From the NCBI GenBank assembly GCA_947627085.1, contig CANQUO010000044.1, forward strand, positions 1 through 13,168: a DNA stretch of 13,168 nucleotides. The letters run 5' to 3'. The position numbers and the translations under genes were made by a program. The notes under the pieces are model-generated. The model was not told the origin of the DNA. It saw nothing but the letters and a program-made list of their open reading frames with translations, and made no database searches. Positions 7,339 to 13,168 of the stretch are shown here, one piece after another (the stretch's first letter is position 1; every line of letters starts with the position of its first letter). The DNA comes from an uncultured Oscillospiraceae bacterium (lineage in GTDB: Bacteria; Bacillota; Clostridia; Oscillospirales; Oscillospiraceae).

Positions 7339-8343
7339 TCAATAAAGTCCCGACTCGCCCAGGAGCTTGGCGCACTTGTTGGCCGAGAGGACGAGTATCA
7401 GGCTGACGACGGACTTGAATAGTCCGGCCGTGGTCGCCAAGGAGTACTGTCCGCTGCGGACACCCTTGTTATACACGTAGGTATCGAACACCTCGGACAC
7501 CGACTCGTTGGTGGCGTTCTGGAGAAGGAATATCTGCTCATAGCCGGTGTTCAGTATAGCGCCGACCTTCATGATGAGCATGATGACCACGGTGCTCCGG
7601 ATGCCGGGCAGGGTCACATGCCACATGAGGTTCCAGCGCCCGGCGCCGTCGATGCGCGCGGCCTCATAGAGCTGAGGATCGACGCTGGCCAGAGCGGCCA
7701 GATAGATGATGGTGCCGTAGCCCGTCTCCTTCCACAGCGTCTGGCCGATAAGCACCGGTACGAAGTACTTGGGCGAGCCCATGATATTCGGCGCGTTGCC
7801 CACGCCGACTATGCTCTCGATCATCTTGTAGATGAAGCCGTCCTGGGCGTTGAAGAGCTGGCTGGTGAGGGCGTACACGATGACCATGGACACGAAGTGG
7901 GGTATGTAGACAAGTGTCTGGGATACGCGCTTGAACCACATGAGACGGAGCTCATTTAGTATGAGCGCGAAGACGATCGGCGCAGGGAACGCGATCAGCA
8001 GGTTCCAGACGGAGATGTTCAGGGTGTTCTTCAAAAGCTTCATGAAGTCCGTACCCACAAAGAGTGTCTGGAAGTTCTTCCAGCCCACCTTTTCGCTCTC
8101 CAAGAGGGCGCTGATAAGCCCGCCGCTTCCGGCGTAAGGGTTGAAGTTCTCAAAGGCCATCACAAGTCCGCCCATGGGCAGATAGCAGAAGATAAGCATC
8201 CACAAAACGCCCGGCACAAGCATCAGGTACAGCCAGTAGTGCTGCTTGAGCGCCCGGCCCCAGGGCATTTTCGTCTTGACCGGCTTTTGCTTTTTCGCGG
8301 TCTCAACGGGCTTATCCAGGGTGGCAGTCGCTGAGTTGCTCAT
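7339..8343 (-). CDS. Carbohydrate ABC importer permease, LplB/YteP-like
   Basis: The first membrane subunit of the importer, 334 residues. I place the start at the ATG at 8343, which has GGGAGG six bases upstream. The open frame continues upstream to 8451, but that part is arginine-rich leader sequence full of hairpins and lacks a ribosome site. After a charged, lysine-rich tail (1-30) come about six helices; LYLMLVPGVLWMLIFCYLP (38-56) is the first. The EAA loop reads YEAARIDGAGRWNLMWHVTLP at 226-246. The ending ANKCAKLLGESGLY matches LplB/YteP-type proteins, which end in a similar short basic tail. It is the first gene of the importer operon, preceded by a candidate promoter and two operator-like repeats. 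Confidence 0.93.
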   Translation of the reverse strand: MSNSATATLDKPVETAKKQKPVKTKMPWGRALKQHYWLYLMLVPGVLWMLIFCYLPMGGLVMAFENFNPYAGSGGLISALLESEKVGWKNFQTLFVGTDFMKLLKNTLNISVWNLLIAFPAPIVFALILNELRLMWFKRVSQTLVYIPHFVSMVIVYALTSQLFNAQDGFIYKMIESIVGVGNAPNIMGSPKYFVPVLIGQTLWKETGYGTIIYLAALASVDPQLYEAARIDGAGRWNLMWHVTLPGIRSTVVIMLIMKVGAILNTGYEQIFLLQNATNESVSEVFDTYVYNKGVRSGQYSLATTAGLFKSVVSLILVLSANKCAKLLGESGLY

Positions 8344-8385
8344 TGTATTCCTCCCTTTTCTCATTTTTCCTCGCATCAGGCGCCC

Positions 8386-8445
8386 ACGGCGGTCCCTGTA
8401 TACGCCGTCCGCGTCCGATACGCGCGGTCGTGAGCACAGCTGTGC
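8386..8445 (-). promoter_or_regulatory. Structured leader of the importer mRNA: three adjacent hairpins
   Basis: Three perfect inverted repeats follow one another in the roughly 118-base leader predicted from the promoter at 8468-8496. They are a 12-base palindrome GCACAGCTGTGC (8434-8445), CCGCG/CGCGG (8409-8427) and ACGGCG/CGCCGT (8386-8408). They end about 43 bases before the permease ATG. The palindrome could instead be a DNA-binding site. No T run follows, so this is not a clear attenuator. Confidence 0.35.
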
Positions 8446-8467
8446 CCGCAAACCGTCTTATTGTCAT

Positions 8468-8496
8468 ATTGTACAATTCGTTTTAGCCTTTTCCAA
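8468..8496 (-). promoter_or_regulatory. Promoter for the ABC importer operon
   Basis: On the minus strand TTGGAA (8496-8491), a 17-base spacer and TACAAT (8473-8468, five of six consensus bases). The -35 is weak (four of six) and directly touches the first operator-like repeat at 8497. This is the arrangement expected for a promoter that needs an activator bound beside RNA polymerase. The same TTGGAA-plus-repeat arrangement recurs upstream of the AraC gene. Confidence 0.6.
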
Positions 8497-8530
8497 TGTT
8501 AAAAGGTTACTTTGTATGTCAAAAAGTAAC
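8497..8530. repeat. Two operator-like 14-base repeats upstream of the importer promoter
   Basis: Copies at 8497-8510 (TGTTAAAAGGTTAC) and 8517-8530 (TGTCAAAAAGTAAC) are in the same orientation with starts 20 bases apart. Over 40 bases (8491-8530 against 9521-9560) the two regulatory regions share 31 identical bases, although the genes that follow are unrelated. Direct repeats about two helix turns apart beside a weak -35 are typical AraC-family activator sites. The local AraC regulator is the likely binder. Confidence 0.6.
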
Positions 8531-8569
8531 CGATTTTTAGATATTTTTAACATCTGCCATTTTGCTCCC

Positions 8570-8620
8570 AAAAAAGGCTCAAAATGTCGCGTCACAGACC
8601 CCCGCGCCGGGTCCGAGCCT
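8570..8620 (-). terminator. Possible intrinsic terminator after the AraC-family gene
   Basis: On the minus strand AGGCTC (8620-8615) can pair with GAGCCT (8580-8575), enclosing a second GC-rich hairpin (GACCC/GGGTC), and is followed at once by a run of T (8575-8570). The stem overlaps the stop codon of the regulator gene. The large branched loop makes it less certain than a simple hairpin. If real, the importer operon depends on its own promoter. Confidence 0.45.
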
Positions 8621-9447
8621 CAGCGGAGCATGAGCTTCCGGAATTTGGTGGGAGATTCATTATAATATTTCCTGAAGGCCTTAGAAAAGCTGTACTGGTC
8701 GGAGTACCCCAGCTTCTCGGCGATGGCGGCTATGCTGTCGCTGGTGTCCGCCAGGAGCTCCGCGGCGTACTGCATACGAAGCTCGATGATATACTGCTTG
8801 GGAGATATGTTGAAAAAGCGCTGGAAGTACCTTATAAAATACTTCTCGCTCATCCCCGCCTCCCGGGCCATGTCCTTTATCTGGAGGTTGTCTGTGAAGT
8901 GCCGGCCTATCTGGTCGGCCACGCGGTTTATGAGGCTGTCGTCCTTGGCCTGCTCGTCCTCGAAAAAGTGCACCTCGCAACGTGGCGGGTCAAGGAGCTC
9001 CGCCAGAAAATCAAAGCAGAAGGCGTAAAACCTCACCGAGTGGCCCTTACTGCCGGCGTAGCGGCTCCTGTACTCCCGGCAAAAATCAAGGCATTTGCGG
9101 TTCAAGGACGCCGAGCGGTATATCCCCGACAGGTTGCTCCCCGCCAGGATATCGTAGTGGTTGCCCTTCTCCATGGAGAACCGCATGGAGTGGTAGGAGC
9201 ACCCCTCCGGCCCCGCCCAGGCGGTGAAGGAGTTCCCGGGGTAAAAAAGCACGCTGTCCCCCGGGCCGGCCTCGTGGGTCTGGCCGTTTATCTCGATGGA
9301 CACATTGCCCTTGTATATGTTCCAGAAGGTGTACCCGGCCCTTGTCTTTGTCTCCCGCCAGTCCGCGCCCCGGTCCACAAAGCGGCTCATGTCGATGTTC
9401 ACCGTCAGGTCCGAGAAGGAGTCGCTCCCCGGGGAAAGATACTCCAT
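8620..9447 (-). CDS. AraC-family transcriptional regulator with N-terminal cupin domain
   Basis: A sugar-responsive transcription factor of 275 residues. The ATG at 9447 has AGGAGG seven bases upstream. Residues about 35-90 form a cupin-like sensor (FWNIYKGNVSIEINGQ, then GPGDSVLFYPG at 61-71). The C-terminus carries the two helix-turn-helix motifs of the family: IKDMAREAGMSEKYFIRYFQ (190-209), and the second at 237-262 with the signature GYSDQYSFSKAFRKYYNESP. Length is normal. The gene lies between two clusters of a shared 14-base repeat, one before its own promoter and the divergent operon, the other before the importer operon. It is therefore the obvious candidate to bind them, activating the importer and possibly itself. 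The inducer is unknown; a rhamnogalacturonan or rhamnose/glucuronate-containing oligosaccharide is the reasonable guess. Confidence 0.93.
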   Translation of the reverse strand: MEYLSPGSDSFSDLTVNIDMSRFVDRGADWRETKTRAGYTFWNIYKGNVSIEINGQTHEAGPGDSVLFYPGNSFTAWAGPEGCSYHSMRFSMEKGNHYDILAGSNLSGIYRSASLNRKCLDFCREYRSRYAGSKGHSVRFYAFCFDFLAELLDPPRCEVHFFEDEQAKDDSLINRVADQIGRHFTDNLQIKDMAREAGMSEKYFIRYFQRFFNISPKQYIIELRMQYAAELLADTSDSIAAIAEKLGYSDQYSFSKAFRKYYNESPTKFRKLMLR

Positions 9448-9496
9448 ATTCCCGCCTCCTCTCCCGTCTTGTCCCCGCCTTCGGGGCAGTTATTTT

Positions 9497-9526
9497 ATTT
9501 TACCTTTACCCCGGCGGCCTTTCCAA
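9497..9526 (-). promoter_or_regulatory. Promoter for the AraC-family gene
   Basis: On the minus strand TTGGAA (9526-9521) and TAAAAT (9502-9497) are separated by 18 bases. The -35 directly abuts operator-like repeat 9527-9540, exactly as at the importer promoter. The leader to the ATG at 9447 would be about 45 bases and includes AGGAGG. This arrangement suggests the regulator controls its own gene. Confidence 0.55.
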
Positions 9527-9579
9527 TGTCACAAAGTAACCCGGCATGTCAAAAAGTATCGCATTTGTCAAAATGTCAC
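9527..9579. repeat. Three operator-like 14-base repeats in the divergent regulatory region
   Basis: Copies lie at 9527-9540 (TGTCACAAAGTAAC), 9547-9560 (TGTCAAAAAGTATC) and 9566-9579 (TGTCAAAATGTCAC), all in one orientation with starts 20 and 19 bases apart. The first abuts the -35 of the leftward promoter. The last ends 20 bases before the -35 of the rightward promoter. The cluster is thus placed to act on the regulator gene and on the DUF624 operon. Confidence 0.65.
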
Positions 9580-9599
9580 TTTCAAATGATGTTCGGGGC

Positions 9600-9628
9600 T
9601 TGAAAAATGCGCGATTCGGTGGGATAAT
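9600..9628 (+). promoter_or_regulatory. Promoter for the DUF624/GH115-like operon
   Basis: TTGAAA (9600-9605), a 17-base spacer and GATAAT (9623-9628); each hexamer matches consensus in five of six positions. The transcript would start near 9635 and carry a leader of about 57 bases to the ATG at 9692. Because its -35 is better than those of the two leftward promoters, it may be less dependent on an activator. Confidence 0.6.
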
Positions 9629-9691
9629 ACGTTTTATCGGACCGGGGAATATATATTTTACCCTGTTTTTATGAACATGGAGGCGTAAGTT

Positions 9692-10492
9692 ATGGGATTA
9701 TTTTCGCCAAATCTTGCCGGCATGGGCCCGGGCGGCCCGGTGGTGCCGGAGCCAAAGGGCGGGTTTCGTAAATTCATACAGATAATGTCCCGGGACACCT
9801 TCTCCCTGCTCGGCGCGGGATTTTTGACCGGGGTGTCGGCCCTTGTCTACATCGCCTGCATGTTCCTGGCCATTTTCTCCCACGGCATGATATACATGCT
9901 GGTGGGCGGGCCCATCGGCGGGATGATATTCATGCCGCAGCTGGTGGGGCTGTGCGACACGATCATGCGGGCCATGCGCAACGAGCACCCCGGGGACTGG
10001 TGGCAGAGCTACCGTATGGCATGGAAGCGCAATTTGAGGCCCTCCCTCATCTTCGGCCTCATCGCCGGGACGCTCTTCGGCTTTCAGCTTTTCATGATGA
10101 CCCACGCCGGCGGCGCGGGCAACGACATGTTTTTGCGCATAGCCATGTACGCCGGAATATTCGTCGCCACAGCCATCGCCAAGTGGACGGTCCTGCAGAT
10201 AGCCGTGGTGGACCTGCCCATCGGCAGACTTTTATTGAATTCCATCGTGCTCTCTTCCAATCACCCCATAAAGACGCTGGTGCTCACCGTGCTTGAGATA
10301 GTCTACTGGCTTTTTATCGTGGTGGCCTATCCGTTTTCACTGCTTTTTTATGTGCTCTTCAACTTCTGGCTCACCATGCTGATAACGGTCCTCACGCTCT
10401 ATAAGCCCATGAACGAGACCTTCGGCATCGAAAAGGCCGTGGAGGAGCAAAAGGAGCGGGAGAAGCAAAGACGCAAGTCGGAGGGGAAATAA
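9692..10492 (+). CDS. DUF624/YesL-like integral membrane protein
   Basis: A 266-residue membrane protein with GGAGG eight bases before the ATG. Hydrophobic segments lie at about 38-62, 68-90, 116-136, 148-172, 195-213 and 215-236. After the second helix start comes GGPIGG (72-77), then a soluble loop with DWWQSYRMAWKRNLRPS (102-118). This resembles the GP-A turn and F-K-N motifs of DUF624 proteins such as YesL and YteU, which are encoded beside rhamnogalacturonan and other sugar import operons in Bacillus and Clostridia and have no proven function. It is longer than the usual 200-220 residues, with a glycine/proline-rich N-terminus (8-24) and a charged C-terminal tail (247-266). It is the first gene of the rightward operon; the next ATG follows its stop after one base, which implies translational coupling. 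Confidence 0.7.
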   Translation: MGLFSPNLAGMGPGGPVVPEPKGGFRKFIQIMSRDTFSLLGAGFLTGVSALVYIACMFLAIFSHGMIYMLVGGPIGGMIFMPQLVGLCDTIMRAMRNEHPGDWWQSYRMAWKRNLRPSLIFGLIAGTLFGFQLFMMTHAGGAGNDMFLRIAMYAGIFVATAIAKWTVLQIAVVDLPIGRLLLNSIVLSSNHPIKTLVLTVLEIVYWLFIVVAYPFSLLFYVLFNFWLTMLITVLTLYKPMNETFGIEKAVEEQKEREKQRRKSEGK

Positions 10493-10493
10493 A

Positions 10494-11243
10494 ATGGCCG
10501 GCGAGTACTTTAGATGGAAATATAAGGACGTAAAGCCCGATCCCAAGCCCGTCTACACAAAGGCGGAGCTTCGGCGCAACTGGTGGTCCTACAACTGGAA
10601 GTGGCTCCTTTTGGGCTTAATCGGACTTATAATGCTGGGCTTTCTCATACATGATATATTTTTCAGGACAAAGCCCGACTATACCGTGGCATACGTGAGC
10701 GCAAACGAACTGCCCGACGCGGTGCATGAGAGCCTGACACAGCGCTTATCCGAGCTTGGGGAGGACCTTAACGGCGACGGCAAGGTGGTTGTGGACCTCA
10801 ACGAGTATCAGGTGAGCTTCAAGGCCACGAATTACGCAAACCCGGACCTGGCCTCCGCCGCCACCACCCGCCTTACGGTGGACTTAAGCTCCGGGGACGC
10901 CTATATCATCCTCACCGACGACCCGGAGGGCTTCCAGAGCCGTATCGCGGCCTTCGCCTGCCTTGACGGCTCCGAGCCGGCGCGCGGCGACGGCGAGAGC
11001 TCCGCAGACCGCTGGCGTGAGATGGTCTACCCATGGGAAAACTGCCCCGTGCTCGCTGGGCTGGACCTTGGGACGTATGTAAAATTTCTCGATATGTCCG
11101 GCACGGAGCTTGAGGGCCAGACGGCCTTCGAGGGCTTTTACGTCGGCAGGCGCGTGATACTCAGCGAGAAGGACGAGAAGCGCTTTGAGGGCGCTGTCCG
11201 CCTCTGGGAGAAGCTCACCGCCGGGGCAATGGAAAGTGAGTGA
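10494..11243 (+). CDS. Single-pass membrane protein with extracytoplasmic domain, unknown function
   Basis: A 249-residue protein I cannot name. The ATG overlaps the end of the ribosome-site region GGAGGGG, which lies inside the last codons of the DUF624 gene. Residues 1-35 are charged and aromatic (RRNWWSYNWKW), residues 37-56 form one membrane helix, and the rest should face outward. The outer part begins KPDYTVAYVS (60-69) and soon holds DLNGDGKVVVDLNEY (91-105), which looks like a calcium-binding or dockerin-type loop. From memory, similar proteins with a WW-W-K helix followed by KPDYTVA and a DxNGDGKV loop accompany sugar loci in Clostridia. Tight coupling to the genes on both sides suggests a joint role with the DUF624 protein at the membrane, but nothing in the sequence states what that is. 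Confidence 0.8.
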   Translation: MAGEYFRWKYKDVKPDPKPVYTKAELRRNWWSYNWKWLLLGLIGLIMLGFLIHDIFFRTKPDYTVAYVSANELPDAVHESLTQRLSELGEDLNGDGKVVVDLNEYQVSFKATNYANPDLASAATTRLTVDLSSGDAYIILTDDPEGFQSRIAAFACLDGSEPARGDGESSADRWREMVYPWENCPVLAGLDLGTYVKFLDMSGTELEGQTAFEGFYVGRRVILSEKDEKRFEGAVRLWEKLTAGAMESE

Positions 11244-11244
11244 C

Positions 11245-13168
11245 ATGTTTCTTATAACCTCTAATACACGCGTTGAGCGCCCGGCCGCTCCGGGCCCCGC
11301 CGTGGAGAACGCCGCGGCCATACTTGAGCGTGATATCTCCCGCCGTCTCATCCCGTCGGAGGATGCGGAAAGCTTGATTTCCCTCAAGACCTCCCCCATG
11401 TCCCGGCCCGAGGAATTTATTGTGGAGGTCTCGGAGGGCCAGATGTCCGTCGCCGCCGGGGACGAGCTGGGGTTTGTCTACGGACTGCTGTACATATCCG
11501 AAAAATTCCTCGGCATACCGCCCTTCTGGTTCTGGATGGACGTAAAAATCGAAAAAATCCCGTCCGTATCCGTGCCGGAGGGGACATATAAAGGTAAAAA
11601 GCCCACGGTCAGGTACCGGGGCTGGTTCATAAACGACGAGGTGCTCATCTCCCACTGGGCCGTAAACGGGGACAAGGCGGAGCCCTGGCGCATGGCCTTC
11701 GAGGCGCTACTCCGGTGCGGCGGGAACATGGTCATACCCGGAACGGACAAGGACTCCCACTTATACCGCGCCCTGGCCTCCTCCTACGGGCTCATCATCA
11801 CCCACCACCACGCCGAGGCCCTGGGGGCGGAATTTTTCCTCCGGGAGTACCCGGACCTGGAGCCCAACTACGACGAGCACCCGGAGCTTTTCCAAAAGCA
11901 GTGGGAGGACGCGGTCAGGGCCCAGCAAGATATGAATGTCGTCTGGTGCCTGGGCTTTCGCGGCCAGGGGGACTCCCCCTTCTGGGCCAACGACACCACC
12001 GGGAAATATGACACCGACGAAAAGTGCGGGGCCATGATATCGAAAATGATCCGGCTCCAGCGAAAAATCGTTGAAAAACACGTAAAAAATCCGGTTTTCT
12101 GCACAAATCTCTACGGCGAGGTCATGGAGCTCTACGCGAAGGGCTTCGTTGACTTAGACCCCGACATAATAAAAATACGGGCCGACAACGGCTACGGCAA
12201 GATGGTCGCCCGCCGACGGGGAAATCACGACCCCCGGGTGTCCTCCCTGCCGGATAAGCCGGAGGAGCGCGGCGGCATATACTATCACGTCTCCTTCTAT
12301 GACCTCCAGGCCGCGGCCCACCTCACAATGCTACCGGTGAGCGTGGACTTTGTAAACTCCGAGCTTGACCGGGTGTTTTCAAAAAATCTCTCGGAATACT
12401 GGCTCATAAACTGCTCCAACATCCGGCCCCACGCCTACATGCTGGACGCCATAAGGAAAAAGTGGTTCGGGGAAAATATCTCCGGCGAGAGCCACAGCCG
12501 GGAGTTTTCCGCCACGTATTTTAGCGGCTCGGAGAAGATAGCCGCGTGCTACCGGGAGTATAGCCATGCCCAGCTCCCCTTCGGCCCGGAGCCCGACCAG
12601 CGGGCCGGGGAGCAGTTTTACTGCGAGCTTCCGAGGATAATAGTCCACCAGTTCTTCCTTGACCGCCGCTCCCCCGCCCCGGGCCTTCGGTGGCTCACGG
12701 ACGCCGGGACGCTGGACGGACAGGCGAGCCATTTCGCCTCCCTGTGCAAAAAAGCCCTCCCCGGCCTTGAGGCCCTCTGGGATAAATGCCGTGACGCCGG
12801 GGGCGAGCCCATAGCGCTCCAGGCGCGCCTCCAGCTTTTGGGGGCCAGGGCCGGTGTGAAGCTCGGCGATGGGTTTGAGCATCTCGCGTCCGGCGACTGT
12901 CTCGCCGCGTTTATGGCCTTCGGCGACGCGGCGCAGCTATTCCTTGACGCCGACAGCGCCCTTCGCTCCTCGGAGAGCGGCGTTTTCACCGGCTTTTACG
13001 CTAACGACTGTTTTGCCGACTACAAGCACACGGCCTTCATGCTCCAAAAGCTCATGGGCTATGTCCGTGAGCTGGGCGACTCCCCCGCCCATGACAGGTG
13101 GTACAGGCTGGCCTATATGTCAAAGCGCGACAGGCCCATCCGCGTACTTTTGGTGGAGGACAACCACC
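11245..13168 (+). CDS. GH115-like glycoside hydrolase, putative alpha-glucuronidase (3' end outside the window)
   Basis: At least 641 residues are visible; the gene continues past the right edge. The ATG lies one base after the previous stop, with only a weak ribosome site (GGAAA), so translation is probably coupled. GH115 enzymes remove alpha-1,2-linked glucuronic or 4-O-methylglucuronic acid, best known from xylan. The family pattern is visible in order: GFVYGLLYISEKFLGIPPFW (76-95), VRYRGWFINDE (122-132), THHHAEAL (186-193), WCLGFRGQGDSPFW (234-247), TNLYGEVMELYAKG (287-300), RADNGYG (312-318), and GGIYYHVSFYD (343-353). The RADNGYG block stands where GH115 members I recall have a WADDNWG-like sequence, so this is a divergent branch and the true linkage may differ. 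There is no signal peptide, which suggests cytoplasmic action on imported fragments. Confidence 0.75.
   Translation, partial: MFLITSNTRVERPAAPGPAVENAAAILERDISRRLIPSEDAESLISLKTSPMSRPEEFIVEVSEGQMSVAAGDELGFVYGLLYISEKFLGIPPFWFWMDVKIEKIPSVSVPEGTYKGKKPTVRYRGWFINDEVLISHWAVNGDKAEPWRMAFEALLRCGGNMVIPGTDKDSHLYRALASSYGLIITHHHAEALGAEFFLREYPDLEPNYDEHPELFQKQWEDAVRAQQDMNVVWCLGFRGQGDSPFWANDTTGKYDTDEKCGAMISKMIRLQRKIVEKHVKNPVFCTNLYGEVMELYAKGFVDLDPDIIKIRADNGYGKMVARRRGNHDPRVSSLPDKPEERGGIYYHVSFYDLQAAAHLTMLPVSVDFVNSELDRVFSKNLSEYWLINCSNIRPHAYMLDAIRKKWFGENISGESHSREFSATYFSGSEKIAACYREYSHAQLPFGPEPDQRAGEQFYCELPRIIVHQFFLDRRSPAPGLRWLTDAGTLDGQASHFASLCKKALPGLEALWDKCRDAGGEPIALQARLQLLGARAGVKLGDGFEHLASGDCLAAFMAFGDAAQLFLDADSALRSSESGVFTGFYANDCFADYKHTAFMLQKLMGYVRELGDSPAHDRWYRLAYMSKRDRPIRVLLVEDNH

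Noticed and set aside
8344..8451. An in-frame N-terminal extension of the first permease
   Set aside because: The added 36 residues are arginine-rich, have no ribosome site, and coincide with three hairpins; the ATG at 8343 has a strong site.
8517..8530. TTGACA on the minus strand inside the operator repeat read as a -35 box
   Set aside because: No acceptable -10 lies 16-18 bases downstream at any of the copies, whereas TTGGAA beside each cluster has one.
8577..8590. A possible sixth operator copy (GCTCAAAATGTCGC)
   Set aside because: Only nine of 14 bases match the consensus and it is not in phase with the other copies; it more likely belongs to the terminator region.
8584..9603. A 339-codon open frame on the plus strand
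   Set aside because: It lies opposite the AraC-family gene, whose two helix-turn-helix motifs and ribosome site are unmistakable; the plus-strand frame shows no family features.
1..13168. A dedicated ATPase for the ABC importer
   Set aside because: No Walker A/LSGGQ-bearing frame is present; importers of this class usually share an ATPase encoded elsewhere.

Overview
The window looks like part of a chromosome of a GC-rich member of the Bacillota (Clostridia; a gut or rumen oscillospiracean or a relative is my guess). The basis is strong AGGAGG-type ribosome binding sites, SigA-like promoters, a Gram-positive lipoprotein lipobox, an LplA/LplB/LplC-type sugar importer, and frequent ATA (Ile) and AGG (Arg) codons despite high GC. 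It is a carbohydrate-utilisation locus. I see no rRNA, tRNA, CRISPR, insertion sequence or phage genes.

Layout. Everything from 1 to 9447 is on the minus strand, and everything from 9692 to the right edge is on the plus strand. In the order of leftward transcription the genes are: an AraC-family regulator (8620-9447), two ABC permeases (7339-8343 and 6400-7323), a lipoprotein sugar-binding protein (4761-6317), a GC-rich hairpin (4705-4728), a six-helix membrane protein of unknown function (3893-4543), a GH106-like putative alpha-L-rhamnosidase (1785-3821), and a family 11 rhamnogalacturonan lyase that runs off the left edge and has a broken reading frame near base 463. The rightward operon holds a DUF624/YesL-like membrane protein (9692-10492), a single-pass membrane protein of unknown function (10494-11243), and a GH115-like putative alpha-glucuronidase that runs off the right edge (11245 onward).

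How it may work together (inference). The importer would bring in rhamnogalacturonan or other rhamnose/uronic-acid oligosaccharides. Its ATPase is not here; importers of this type usually share an MsmX-like ATPase encoded elsewhere. The three enzymes have no visible signal peptide, so cleavage would take place in the cytoplasm. The lyase points to rhamnogalacturonan I, the GH106-like enzyme to alpha-rhamnosides, and the GH115-like enzyme to terminal glucuronic acid. The AraC protein would sense the sugar.

The most striking non-coding signal is a 14-base element (consensus TGTCAAAAAGTAAC). It occurs five times with a 19-20 base period: two copies upstream of the first permease gene and three in the divergent region between the regulator and the DUF624 gene. 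In both clusters the first copy touches an identical TTGGAA -35 box. These look like the binding sites of the local AraC regulator. The second point of interest is the lyase gene, which appears to have lost about 25 codons plus the reading frame at a short GGCGAGAGG sequence.
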